Origin: an uncultured Streptococcus sp.
GTDB lineage: Bacteria; Bacillota; Bacilli; Lactobacillales; Streptococcaceae
Direction of reading: 5' to 3'
DNA: 27,282 bases
NCBI GenBank assembly: GCA_900755085.1
Contig: CAAEFF010000164.1
Location: 1 to 27,282 of the forward strand
The notes under the pieces were generated by a model, which was given only the letters and a program-made list of their open reading frames with translations, did no database searches and had not been told where the DNA came from. A program made the position numbers and the translations under genes. Shown one piece after another: positions 13,722 to 21,179 of the stretch (its first letter is position 1; every line of letters begins with the position of its first letter).

Positions 13722-15411
13722 TTGGAATTTAAAAAGTTTTGATAATCTATATGCTTCATTAGCAGAATCAGCTTACAGATATAGACCCAAAAAGTTTCCA
13801 TATGAACAATTGGACCCGGAAAGGCAAAAAACACTTGATTCAGGGAAATCCGTTGAATTTAATTTCTCTACAGATGGTAAAGATTCGGAAGGTCAAGTAA
13901 CTCATGGCGGCGGTACGGATCTGCCGAATGGTGGCAAGGTTTATCTTCAACCGGACGGTGAAAAGTTATTAGAGGATGAAGAAACTGGATACCACGCTTA
14001 TTATGTCACAGATACTGATACGATCAATGCGAATACGCACCAGACTTATTTTGCTATTCGTGGAAGTGACGGTTTTGGTATTGATTTCTCAAAAATTTTG
14101 GATGAAGATTTAAAGGAGTTTAATTCAAAAGATTGGATCAATAATGATGCAGCTTTTGCTCTTACAGATGCGATCGTTCCTCAAGCACAGTATGCTACAA
14201 AAGGCATGAAAGCAAAGATCGCTGAATTAGAAGACAAAGCTGCACCGGATGCTAAGATGGATGTGACGGCTCATTCACTTGGAACAATGGTATCTGCTCA
14301 AGGTTTAGCAGGATTAGATGATTCGGAATTGAACCACATCGGAAAAGCTGTTCTTTTTGATGGGCCAGATACAACATTGAGCTTGATAAAGGCAGGATAT
14401 AGTCCGGAAAAACTGAAATTATTGGATGAAAAAATTGTTTATTATGTCAATCCTTTTGATCCAGTTAGCATGCTCAATCGGGATAGACCTTTGGAGCAAC
14501 AACTTGGCCAAGTCAATGTAGTTGTCCCGATTAAGTATACTAGTATGACGGACAAGTATTCTTCACATGATTTTGGTGCCTATCAAGTAGATAGTTATGG
14601 CAATATCCTAACGGCATCGGAATCCTATCATCCAGAGTTGTTAGTTGCAGGTCAGAGACTTGCAAAACTTAATAGAGAAAAAATTGATAAACTGAAGGAA
14701 TACATTCCTAGAAAAACAATCAACCGAATCGTAACGATGAGTCCAGAGGAATTTAGTAAATTTGCTTCCCTAATACAAAAAGGAAGTAAAGATTTCTGGC
14801 ATAATTACGATGATTTTTTTGATGGGCTTTCTGGTTTAGGAATAGATGGTGACGCGATTGTAATGATTGCTTCCAATCTCCCAGATCTGGCGTGGCTATA
14901 CTATGATTATCAAAATCAATATGCTAAAATTATAAAAGATGCCCAGAAAGCTTCTTTGGAATGGGATCGAAAAAATTTAGACCTCAAGAATCCCAATAAT
15001 TTGCACAACAAAATTAAAAGTGCTGGGAGCTATGCGGAGCGAATCTTACTTCGCACAGAATTGTTATATGCAGCAGTTCAATTGGCAGATGCAGATATTG
15101 AGCAGAAGGTGTCAGAAACAGAGAAAATGATCACGACTGCGGAAGAAAACATAAAAATAGAGGTTGAATTATCTAGAAATGTTATTTTTGGATTGGGATG
15201 GGCATTGTCAGCAAGTGAAAGAGAAAGTTTAATGACTGACTTGACTTTTGAACATTTGTGGGATAGCGGAATTGCGGAGACCGATAAAAGTAATTTAAAG
15301 AACTACAAAGAAAAAATGAGTGGCTTCTCAAAGAGTATGATTCAATGTGCGCAGAAACTTGTAGAGGTTGATGAACAAGGCGCTGCTGATATTTTTGGAT
15401 CCCTATCATAA
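13714..15411 (+). CDS. TslA-like type VII-secreted lipase toxin (predicted)
   Basis: The 565-aa protein has an alpha/beta-hydrolase lipase domain in residues 1 to about 310. It shows FAIRGSDG (113-120, oxyanion region), the nucleophile elbow AHSLG (Ser188), NPFDP (Asp249) and SSHDFG (His285), in the right order for a catalytic triad. Residues of about 310-565 are almost wholly helical and have no enzyme motif, like an LXG-type targeting region placed at the C-terminus. No Sec signal peptide is present. The start is TTG at 13714, 7 nt after GGAGGA and overlapping the immunity gene by 8 nt. The layout matches S. aureus TslA, a phospholipase exported by the type VII system. No type VII machinery genes lie in the window, so export must use genes elsewhere. 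An intracellular lipase is the alternative. Confidence 0.8.
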   Translation: MSNWNLKSFDNLYASLAESAYRYRPKKFPYEQLDPERQKTLDSGKSVEFNFSTDGKDSEGQVTHGGGTDLPNGGKVYLQPDGEKLLEDEETGYHAYYVTDTDTINANTHQTYFAIRGSDGFGIDFSKILDEDLKEFNSKDWINNDAAFALTDAIVPQAQYATKGMKAKIAELEDKAAPDAKMDVTAHSLGTMVSAQGLAGLDDSELNHIGKAVLFDGPDTTLSLIKAGYSPEKLKLLDEKIVYYVNPFDPVSMLNRDRPLEQQLGQVNVVVPIKYTSMTDKYSSHDFGAYQVDSYGNILTASESYHPELLVAGQRLAKLNREKIDKLKEYIPRKTINRIVTMSPEEFSKFASLIQKGSKDFWHNYDDFFDGLSGLGIDGDAIVMIASNLPDLAWLYYDYQNQYAKIIKDAQKASLEWDRKNLDLKNPNNLHNKIKSAGSYAERILLRTELLYAAVQLADADIEQKVSETEKMITTAEENIKIEVELSRNVIFGLGWALSASERESLMTDLTFEHLWDSGIAETDKSNLKNYKEKMSGFSKSMIQCAQKLVEVDEQGAADIFGSLS

Positions 15412-15426
15412 AAGAAGGAGGAAACG

Positions 15427-15714
15427 ATGCCAATAATTTTACCGTTTATGAATGAAAAAATACTGGAAGGACTGAAAGCACAACAGAGATTGGCAATAAA
15501 AGCGGCTGTTGTAGTAGCAGTGAACACTATAAAGCTAAAGAATATATCTCTCCAAGCAAGACTGCATATAAAAGCAGAGGAATTAGAAAACTATGCAAAA
15601 AAGACTTACAGTGAAAATATCACGGATGGTCTTGAAGGACAAGCCGCAACTGCGGCAAAAAACTATTTGTCTAAAGTGAGCAAACCAGAACTTACTAGTC
15701 CGCTAAGAAATTGA
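15427..15714 (+). CDS. small helical T7SS toxin partner (candidate)
   Basis: The 95-aa protein lies 15 nt after the toxin stop and has a strong GAAGGAGGAAACG ribosome binding site. It is predicted almost all helical with a hydrophobic Ala/Val-rich first helix (LAIKAAVVVAVNTI), a basic middle and an Ala-rich amphipathic second helix (GLEGQAATAAKNYLSKV). No signal peptide or enzymatic motif is visible. Position and size match the first of two helical partner proteins (TlaA/TlaB in S. aureus, Lap1-type in streptococcal LXG loci), which bind the toxin targeting domain to enable secretion. Sequence similarity to those families is not evident by eye. Confidence 0.65.
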   Translation: MPIILPFMNEKILEGLKAQQRLAIKAAVVVAVNTIKLKNISLQARLHIKAEELENYAKKTYSENITDGLEGQAATAAKNYLSKVSKPELTSPLRN

Positions 15715-15727
15715 GAATTGACAGAAG

Positions 15728-16072
15728 ATGAAGGAAGATCTTTATAAATTAGAACTTGAATTTGATAGCAAAATGAAACAGTTAAAGAAAAAAGAGGAAT
15801 CTCTTGAAGAAGATCTCTCTTATTTTCTACAGCAAACGGACCAGTTGAAAGAAGAAGTCTATCGCATGGCAGAAGGTGAGTTACCTGCAGAAGTTCATAC
15901 TTTTTTTTTCCAAATGGATGAAAATAGTGAACGATTTCGACGTGACGTCTTTGAACAATTGGATCAAATCCAGGAAGAGCGCTCAAAGCTCAAATGGGAG
16001 TATGACAATGAAATAGATGCATTCTATAAAAATCAGAAAAAGCTGGAATCGAAATCCAAAAAAAATCAGTAA
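15728..16072 (+). CDS. coiled-coil partner protein, DUF3958/Lap2-like
   Basis: The 114-aa protein is highly charged: a first coiled coil (residues 1 to about 48, LKKKEESLEEDLSYFLQQTD), a break near GELPAE, and a second coiled coil (ENSERFRRDVFEQLDQIQEE to the basic tail). This two-helix hairpin with a R-R-x-x-F-E-Q-L-D type second helix resembles DUF3958 proteins, which act as LXG-associated helpers in streptococcal type VII loci. It follows the 95-aa gene by 13 nt and ends the operon at a strong terminator. A run of nine T (15901-15909) encodes part of T-F-F-F and could be a slippage site. Confidence 0.68.
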   Translation: MKEDLYKLELEFDSKMKQLKKKEESLEEDLSYFLQQTDQLKEEVYRMAEGELPAEVHTFFFQMDENSERFRRDVFEQLDQIQEERSKLKWEYDNEIDAFYKNQKKLESKSKKNQ

Positions 16073-16092
16073 GGTTGTCCTTACTGATTTTT
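16065..16092. terminator. bidirectional terminator between convergent genes
   Basis: ATCAGTAAGG (16065-16074), the loop TTGT and CCTTACTGAT (16079-16088) form a 10-bp perfect stem. It is flanked by A8 on the left and TTTTT on the right, so it can act on both strands. It overlaps the last codons of the helper gene and abuts the minus-strand stop. Confidence 0.88.
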
Positions 16093-16526
16093 TAGTTGGA
16101 TCCAGATGATGCTGTATCTGCGCCACTGTCTGTTGCGGTGGAACCTTGATCTTGTACGGCAGATGAACTGGTTTCTGTAGCGGATGAGCTATCGGTTTCT
16201 TTTTGTGAACTAGCATCTGTATTGCTTGAATCGGTTTGCGTATTGGTATTAGCATCTGTATTGGTAGCGCTTGAGTCAGATCCCTTATCGTGGACCACGA
16301 CGACGCTGGTGCTACTAGATGGTTTATCTTCTGTCTTTTGATTGTCTTTATTGAGCAGGCTTATAATCGTAAAAGAAGTGACGATAATCCCTAAGAGACT
16401 GGCAATCGTAGCTACAACCGTTTGAAATACGGAGAGGCCTTGTTTGACTTTTTCACCACGTGAGGGTCTAGAATCTGTAGTATCCTCAGGTTTTTGATTT
16501 TTGTTGCTTCTTGAATATTGTGACAT
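16092..16526 (-). CDS. single-pass membrane protein with Ser/Thr/Asp-rich tail
   Basis: The 144-aa protein has a polar, basic N-terminal segment (MSQYSRSNKNQK onward), one membrane helix at about residues 36-58 (VVATIASLLGIIVTSFTIIS), and a long low-complexity extracellular tail of Ser, Thr, Asp, Ala and Gln. The start is chosen at 16526, because GAAAGAGA is 6 nt away. An ATG two codons upstream (16532) would be too close to it, and longer upstream frames are not supported. It resembles short streptococcal proteins annotated DUF6556, from memory only. It has its own promoter and is divergent from the cysteine desulfurase gene. No function assigned. Confidence 0.75.
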   Translation of the reverse strand: MSQYSRSNKNQKPEDTTDSRPSRGEKVKQGLSVFQTVVATIASLLGIIVTSFTIISLLNKDNQKTEDKPSSSTSVVVVHDKGSDSSATNTDANTNTQTDSSNTDASSQKETDSSSATETSSSAVQDQGSTATDSGADTASSGSN

Positions 16527-16568
16527 GTTCATTCTCTTTCTATCAAAAATTGTTTTTAACACTTTCCT

Positions 16569-16597
16569 ATTATAAGTCATTTTCTGAAAAATGTCTA
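16569..16597 (-). promoter_or_regulatory. promoter of the minus-strand membrane protein gene
   Basis: On the minus strand, TAGACA (16592-16597) and TATAAT (16569-16574) are spaced 17 nt apart, a near-consensus pair. Confidence 0.75.
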
Positions 16598-16650
16598 AAA
16601 AGAACTGAATTTTATGAAGTGATTTTACCTCATCTCTCTTTATCAAATCC

Positions 16651-16679
16651 TTGTCCCAAGCGGTTAGAAATGATAAAAT
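16651..16679 (+). promoter_or_regulatory. promoter of cysteine desulfurase-thiI
   Basis: TTGTCC (16651-16656) and the extended -10 TGATAAAAT (hexamer 16674-16679) are 17 nt apart. Confidence 0.65.
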
Positions 16680-16717
16680 AGAAGTTACGTAAAAAGAAAG
16701 TGATGGATGCGTAGGAC

Positions 16718-17860
16718 ATGATTTATTTTGACAATTCAGCAACGACCAAACCTTATCCAGAGGCCCTTGCGACCTATACAGAAGTAGCGACACGGATCTG
16801 GGGCAACCCTTCTAGTTTGCACAATCTAGGTAGTCAAGCTACTCGTATTTTGGAAGCTTCTCGGAAACAGATTGCGGAGCTAATTGGCAAGAAAGCTGAG
16901 GAAATTTACTTCACGTCTGGTGGGACAGAAGGGGACAACTGGATCCTCAAGGGTGTCGCTTTTGAGAAAACTCCTTATGGCAAGCACATCATTGTCTCTG
17001 ACATCGAGCATCCCGCTATCAAGGAGTCCGCTGCTTGGTTAAAGACGCAGGGATTCGAAGTGGATTATGCTCCAGTGGATGCGCGTGGCTTTGTCAAAGT
17101 GGATGCCTTGGCTAGTCTTCTCCGTCCGGATACGACCTTGGTCTCTATCATGGCCGTTAACAATGAGGTTGGCTCCATCCAGCCCATCCATGAAATTGCG
17201 GCTCTCCTAGAAGATCGCCCAACGATTAGTTTCCATGTCGATGCTGTTCAAGCTTTAGCCAAGGTAGCAACAGAGGTCTATCTACCAGAGCGCGTGGACT
17301 TTGCGACCTTCTCTAGTCACAAATTCCATGGCCTTCGTGGAGTTGGCTTTGTCTACATCAAAGAAGGCAAAAAGATCACACCCCTCTTAACGGGTGGAGG
17401 TCAAGAAAAAGAAATGCGCTCGACAACTGAGAATGTGGCAGGCATCGCAGCAACTGCAAAAGCCCTACGCTTAGCTATGGAAAACCAAGAAGCTTTTGCC
17501 AGTAAGACCCAGCAGATGAAAGAAGTGATCCGCAAAGAATTGGCTAACTATCCAGATGTCACTGTTTTTTCTGGTGAGGATCACTTTGCCCCTCACATCT
17601 TGACTTTCGGAATCAAGGGAGTTCGTGGTGAAGTAGTGGTCCATGCCTTTGAAGAGTTTGATATTTATATCTCAACAACCAGTGCCTGCTCGTCCAAGGC
17701 TGGAAAACCAGCTGGTACCTTGATTGCCATGGGAGTGGACAAGAGTGTTGCACAGACAGCTGTTCGCCTCAGTCTCGATATTGAAAATGACATGAGCCAA
17801 GTCGAGCAATTCTTGACCAAGTTCAAACTGATTTACGAACAAACACGAAAAGTACGTTAA
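16718..17860 (+). CDS. cysteine desulfurase (IscS/NifS-like)
   Basis: This 380-aa PLP enzyme removes sulfur from cysteine as a protein-bound persulfide. Motifs seen: an N-terminal YFDNSATTKP; TSGGTEGDN (67-75); His98 in the IEHPA motif over the cofactor ring; the PLP lysine in SSHKFHG (Lys202); and the mobile-loop cysteine in TSACSSKAGKPAG (Cys324). It lies 18 nt before thiI, so its most likely job is to feed sulfur to ThiI for 4-thiouridine in tRNA, as for the NifZ-ThiI pair of B. subtilis. It is not next to sufBCD here, so a general Fe-S role is less likely. The ribosome binding site (TAGGAC) is modest. Confidence 0.93.
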   Translation: MIYFDNSATTKPYPEALATYTEVATRIWGNPSSLHNLGSQATRILEASRKQIAELIGKKAEEIYFTSGGTEGDNWILKGVAFEKTPYGKHIIVSDIEHPAIKESAAWLKTQGFEVDYAPVDARGFVKVDALASLLRPDTTLVSIMAVNNEVGSIQPIHEIAALLEDRPTISFHVDAVQALAKVATEVYLPERVDFATFSSHKFHGLRGVGFVYIKEGKKITPLLTGGGQEKEMRSTTENVAGIAATAKALRLAMENQEAFASKTQQMKEVIRKELANYPDVTVFSGEDHFAPHILTFGIKGVRGEVVVHAFEEFDIYISTTSACSSKAGKPAGTLIAMGVDKSVAQTAVRLSLDIENDMSQVEQFLTKFKLIYEQTRKVR

Positions 17861-17878
17861 TTTTAGAAGGAAATCAAT

Positions 17879-19099
17879 ATGACCTTAACCTATTCAGAAA
17901 TTATGATTCGCTATGGAGAGCTTTCTACTAAAGGGAAAAACCGCATGCGTTTCATCAATAAACTTCGCAATAATATCCAAGATGTTTTATCTATTTATCC
18001 GGCTGTCAAAGTGACAGCGGACCGCGATCGGGCCCATGCTTATCTACATGGGACGGATTATGAGCTGGTGGCAGAATCCCTCAAGCAAGTTTTTGGAATC
18101 CAAAATTTTTCACCTGTTTACAAGATTGAAAAATCAGTACCAGCCTTAAAAGCGGCAGTGCAAGGGATTATGAAGGAGATATACAAGGAAGGCTTGACCT
18201 TTAAAATCTCAAGTAAGCGGAGTGACCATACCTTTGAGCTCGATAGCCGTGAACTCAATCAAACCCTAGGTGGAGCTGTCTTTGAAGCCATCCCAACGAT
18301 TCAGGCTCAGATGAAAAAGCCAGATATCAATCTGCAAGTCGAAATCCGAGAAGAAGCAGCCTACATCTCTTATGAAACCATCAAGGGGGCAGGAGGTCTT
18401 CCAGTTGGGACTTCTGGGAAAGGGATGCTCATGCTATCTGGTGGGATCGACTCTCCAGTAGCTGGCTACTTAGCCTTGAAGCGGGGTGTGGACATTGAGG
18501 CGGTTCACTTTGCGAGCCCCCCTTATACCAGCCCGGGAGCTCTTAAAAAAGCCCATGACTTAACACGGAAGTTGACCAAGTTTGGGGGCAATTTCCAATT
18601 TATCGAAGTACCCTTCACAGAGATCCAAGAGGAAATCAAGGCAAAAGCACCGGAAGCTTATCTCATGACCTTGACCCGCCGCTTTATGATGCGCATCACA
18701 GATCGTATTCGCGAGGTTCGCGGTGGTTTGGTGATTATCAACGGTGAAAGCTTAGGACAAGTGGCTAGTCAAACCTTAGAGAGTATGCAGGCAATTAATG
18801 CAGTGACCAATACGCCCATTATCCGTCCGGTGGTGACCATGGACAAGTTGGAAATTATCGATATTGCACAAGCGATTGATACTTTCGAGATCTCGATTCA
18901 ACCATTTGAAGATTGTTGTACGATTTTTGCGCCTGACCGTCCAAAGACTAATCCGAAACTCAAAAATGCGGAGCAGTATGAGCAACGCATGGATGTGGAA
19001 GCTTTGGTTGAGCGTGCTGTAGCAGGTATCATCGTAACAGAGATCACACCAAAAGCAGAAAAAGATGAGGTTGATAACCTGATTGAGGATTTGCTATAG
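17879..19099 (+). CDS. thiI: tRNA 4-thiouridine synthase ThiI (no rhodanese domain)
   Basis: The 406-aa protein adenylates U8 of tRNA and accepts sulfur to make s4U. It has an N-terminal ferredoxin-like region with RYGELSTKGKNRMRF (11-25), then a THUMP domain to about residue 165. The PP-loop ATPase domain follows with MLSGGIDSPVAG (185-196), and then EDCCTIFAPDRPKTNPK (344-360) containing Cys346 and Cys347. It stops near 400 residues, as the Gram-positive short form does, without the C-terminal rhodanese domain of E. coli ThiI. Sulfur is therefore expected to come straight from the upstream desulfurase. Confidence 0.96.
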   Translation: MTLTYSEIMIRYGELSTKGKNRMRFINKLRNNIQDVLSIYPAVKVTADRDRAHAYLHGTDYELVAESLKQVFGIQNFSPVYKIEKSVPALKAAVQGIMKEIYKEGLTFKISSKRSDHTFELDSRELNQTLGGAVFEAIPTIQAQMKKPDINLQVEIREEAAYISYETIKGAGGLPVGTSGKGMLMLSGGIDSPVAGYLALKRGVDIEAVHFASPPYTSPGALKKAHDLTRKLTKFGGNFQFIEVPFTEIQEEIKAKAPEAYLMTLTRRFMMRITDRIREVRGGLVIINGESLGQVASQTLESMQAINAVTNTPIIRPVVTMDKLEIIDIAQAIDTFEISIQPFEDCCTIFAPDRPKTNPKLKNAEQYEQRMDVEALVERAVAGIIVTEITPKAEKDEVDNLIEDLL

Positions 19100-19101
19100 G
19101 A

Positions 19102-19128
19102 GAGACTGGAATGCTCCAGCCTCTTTTT
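19102..19128 (+). terminator. terminator after thiI
   Basis: GAGACTGGA (19102-19110), the loop ATGC, and TCCAGCCTC (19115-19123) pair with one A/C mismatch. TTTTT follows. The next gene starts only 24 nt later, so partial read-through into the lipoprotein gene is possible. Confidence 0.8.
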
Positions 19129-19151
19129 ATCACTGAATAGAAGGAAAGAAA

Positions 19152-19691
19152 ATGAAAAAAATTATCGTGCTAATGACAAGCGTGCTTTTGTTGACAGGCT
19201 GTGTGAAGGTGTCATTTACTGGCCCCAAAAAAGAAGAGAAGACTAGCCAGTCGACCAGCAGCAAAAAAGAACTCCTCACATTTGTCAGAGCCGAGCAGTA
19301 TAAAGACCAGGACAACGAAGTTTTGGAAGCGTCCGAGAAATTTATCAAGGAACATCCAATGCTTGGAGAAGCTGGAAAATTATTTGTCTTTTTCCCAGGC
19401 TATACCTTTGGAAATGATGAAAACCGCTTCGCCTTGTTCTTTATTGTAAATCGTACCACCACAACCATCGATCGTGATGGATCCTTTGTTCTGAATTTGG
19501 AATATGATGGAGAGCCACTTTTCAAAGATGTCACAGTGAACTATGAAGTGAGCGAATCAGGGGTATTGAAACCCAATACCGCTGCCGCAATCCCAATCAA
19601 AATTACCAAGGAACAAGAAGAAAAAATGAAGGCTATGAATGATTCTTCAAAAGCCAAAATGAGTTTCAAAGACTTTAAATTTAAGGAATAA
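19152..19691 (+). CDS. putative lipoprotein of unknown function
   Basis: The 179-aa product has a classical lipoprotein signal MKKIIVLMTSVLLLTGC (Cys17). A Lys/Ser linker follows, then a domain with FFPGYTFGNDENRFALFFIV and a beta-rich FVLNLEYDGEPLFKDVTVNYEV segment. This looks like an Ig-like or small beta-sandwich fold. It ends in a charged helix. The ribosome binding site is AAGGAAA. No recognised family. It follows the thiI terminator closely with no clear promoter of its own, so it may be expressed by read-through. Confidence 0.8.
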   Translation: MKKIIVLMTSVLLLTGCVKVSFTGPKKEEKTSQSTSSKKELLTFVRAEQYKDQDNEVLEASEKFIKEHPMLGEAGKLFVFFPGYTFGNDENRFALFFIVNRTTTTIDRDGSFVLNLEYDGEPLFKDVTVNYEVSESGVLKPNTAAAIPIKITKEQEEKMKAMNDSSKAKMSFKDFKFKE

Positions 19692-19736
19692 AGTAAGGTA
19701 GAGAGACGTACTTCCAAAAAAACGTTAGAAATAAAG

Positions 19737-19762
19737 GGATTTTTTCTATGAAAATCCGTTTT
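19737..19762 (+). terminator. probable terminator after the lipoprotein gene
   Basis: GGATTTT (19737-19743) and AAAATCC (19751-19757) pair around a 7-nt loop and are followed by GTTTTC. The T run is weak. Confidence 0.5.
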
Positions 19763-19777
19763 CAAAGGCAAAAAGAC

Positions 19778-19806
19778 TTGTCATTGTTGGATAGAAGTGT
19801 TATACT
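19778..19806 (+). promoter_or_regulatory. promoter of rplU-prp-rpmA
   Basis: TTGTCA (19778-19783), a 17-nt spacer, and an extended -10 TGTTATACT (hexamer 19801-19806). Confidence 0.85.
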
Positions 19807-19812
19807 TATAAA

Positions 19813-20039
19813 GTTGACTATGCACATGCCTGTGCAACCGCTCGAACATCGTCGCTCGTCGTATAACAAATTTAAACTTCGTTATGATCGCCTTGCCTAA
19901 CACAAGTTATGTCTTCGGCTTCATTCCTCGTTTATTCTTTGTTCTACTTAGAGTTCTTCTTTTAAGTGGTTCGTCCCACGATGCTAGGCGAGTCTTCACA
20001 AAAATACGGGGAAACCCAAAAATACATAGGAGGTGCATA
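19813..20039 (+). ncRNA. L21-type leader of rplU
   Basis: About 225 nt of 5' UTR separate the promoter from the rplU start, as in the L21 leaders of Firmicutes. Visible pairings include GCAC/GTGC near 19830, CGCCTTGC (about 19890) with GCTAGGCG (about 19984, one mismatch) closing a long domain, and several TTCG-containing turns. It ends with an AGGAGGT site at 20028-20034. This explains the whole long gap before rplU. Autoregulation by L21 or the ribosome is expected but not shown. An extended reading frame through it is a coincidence. Confidence 0.65.
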
Positions 20040-20354
20040 ATGAGCACATACGCAATCATTAAAACTGGCGGAAAACAAGTTAAAGTTGAAGTTGGTCAAG
20101 CAGTCTACGTTGAAAAATTGAACGTTGAAGCTGGTCAAGAAGTTACATTTAACGAAGTTGTTCTTGTTGGTGGTGAAAACACTGTTGTCGGAACTCCATT
20201 TGTTTCAGGAGCTACTGTTGTTGGAACTGTTGAAAAACAAGGAAAACAAAAGAAAGTTGTTACTTACAAGTACAAACCTAAAAAAGGTAGCCACCGTAAA
20301 CAAGGTCACCGTCAACCTTACACTAAAGTTGTCATCAACGCAATTAACGCTTAA
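20040..20354 (+). CDS. rplU: 50S ribosomal protein L21
   Basis: The 104-aa L21 starts MSTYAIIKTGGKQVKVEVGQ at the ATG 20040, 6 nt after AGGAGGT. The family core (VLVGGENTVVGTPFVSGATV) and the C-terminal rRNA-binding YKPKKGSHRKQGHRQPYT are present. It binds 23S rRNA in the large subunit. An in-frame ATG at 19884 would add 52 leader-encoded residues unlike any L21 and is rejected. First gene of the rplU-prp-rpmA operon. Confidence 0.97.
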   Translation: MSTYAIIKTGGKQVKVEVGQAVYVEKLNVEAGQEVTFNEVVLVGGENTVVGTPFVSGATVVGTVEKQGKQKKVVTYKYKPKKGSHRKQGHRQPYTKVVINAINA

Positions 20355-20369
20355 TTTTTAGGAAAACAC

Positions 20370-20714
20370 ATGATACAAGCAGTCTTTGAACGAGCCGAAG
20401 ATGGCGAGCTGAGGAGTGCAGAAATCACTGGGCACGCTGGAAGCGGTGAATACGGCTTTGATGTTGTGTGTGCATCGGTTTCGACTCTAGCCATTAACTT
20501 TGTCAACTCTGTTGAGAAGTTTGCAGGCTACGAACCGGATCTAGAATTAAACGAAGAAGAAGGTGGCTTCCTACGGGTCACAATCCCGACAGATATTCCA
20601 CCACATCAAAGAGAAATGACGCAACTATTCTTTGAATCATTTTTCTTAGGGATGGCAAACTTATCGGAGAACTCTTCAGAGTTCGTCCAAACAAGAGTTA
20701 TCACAGAAAACTAA
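20370..20714 (+). CDS. prp: ribosomal-processing cysteine protease Prp
   Basis: The 114-aa Prp (YsxB family) has the signature GHAGSGEYGFDVVCASVS with catalytic His22 and Cys34. It removes the N-terminal extension of ribosomal protein L27, which is essential for ribosome function in S. aureus. Its substrate is encoded 17 nt downstream and carries the matching cleavage motif. The AGGAAA ribosome binding site is adequate. The length is normal. Confidence 0.95.
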   Translation: MIQAVFERAEDGELRSAEITGHAGSGEYGFDVVCASVSTLAINFVNSVEKFAGYEPDLELNEEEGGFLRVTIPTDIPPHQREMTQLFFESFFLGMANLSENSSEFVQTRVITEN

Positions 20715-20731
20715 CATGGAGGAAAACAATT

Positions 20732-21025
20732 ATGTTGAAATTGAATCTTGCTAACTTGCAACTTTTCGCCCACAAAAAAGGTGGAGGTTCTACATCAAAC
20801 GGACGTGATTCACAAGCAAAACGTCTTGGAGCTAAAGCAGCTGATGGACAAACTGTAACAGGTGGATCTATCCTTTACCGTCAACGCGGTACTCACATCT
20901 ACCCAGGTGTGAACGTTGGACGTGGTGGAGACGATACTTTGTTCGCAAAAGTTGAAGGCGTGGTACGCTTCGAACGTAAAGGACGCGATAAAAAACAAGT
21001 TTCTGTTTACCCAATCGCAAAATAA
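20732..21025 (+). CDS. rpmA: 50S ribosomal protein L27 with Prp-cleaved N-terminal extension
   Basis: The 97-aa precursor begins MLKLNLANLQLF, followed by AHKKGGGSTSNGRDS, the normal L27 N-terminus that reaches the peptidyl-transferase centre. Cleavage by Prp is expected after Phe12 (motif LQLF). The remaining sequence (GGSILYRQRGTHIYPG, GRGGDDTLFAKVEG) is standard. A GGAGGAAAA site precedes the ATG and a terminator follows. Confidence 0.97.
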   Translation: MLKLNLANLQLFAHKKGGGSTSNGRDSQAKRLGAKAADGQTVTGGSILYRQRGTHIYPGVNVGRGGDDTLFAKVEGVVRFERKGRDKKQVSVYPIAK

Positions 21026-21042
21026 TAGATTTTATTCTATAG

Positions 21043-21072
21043 AAAGATGAGTCATTCAGGCTCGTCTTTTTT
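21043..21072 (+). terminator. terminator of rplU-prp-rpmA
   Basis: AAAGATGAG (21043-21051) pairs with CTCGTCTTT (21061-21069) through one wobble. It ends in a run of six T. Confidence 0.85.
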
Positions 21073-21117
21073 ATGTTGAAAAATTCACTTTTTACATGCA
21101 AAAATATCAAAATTATA

Positions 21118-21156
21118 TTGACAATAAGTTATTATAGTGATATACTTACACTATAA
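21118..21156 (+). promoter_or_regulatory. strong PTS operon promoter with palindromic operator-like site
   Basis: A perfect TTGACA (21118-21123) stands 17 nt before an extended TGATATACT (hexamer 21141-21146). Across the -10 lies a perfect inverted repeat TTATAGTG (21132-21139), a 9-nt spacer and CACTATAA (21149-21156). A repressor bound there would block the polymerase. The regulator is not identifiable; no PTS-type regulator gene is adjacent. Confidence 0.75.
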
Positions 21157-21179
21157 ACATTAGGAAAGATAAGGAGGTA

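Noticed and set aside
15663..15986. A 107-codon minus-strand frame opposite the two toxin helper genes
   Set aside because: The plus-strand genes have strong ribosome binding sites and operon spacing; the reverse frame has neither.
16527..16793. Upstream extension of the minus-strand membrane protein gene to 16793
   Set aside because: It would run through the gene's own promoter (-10 at 16569-16574) and into the divergent desulfurase gene.
19884..20039. N-terminal extension of L21 from ATG 19884
   Set aside because: L21 normally begins M-x-x-Y-A-I-I-x-T-G-G-K-Q, and the ATG at 20040 has a perfect AGGAGGT site; the preceding bases are the structured leader.
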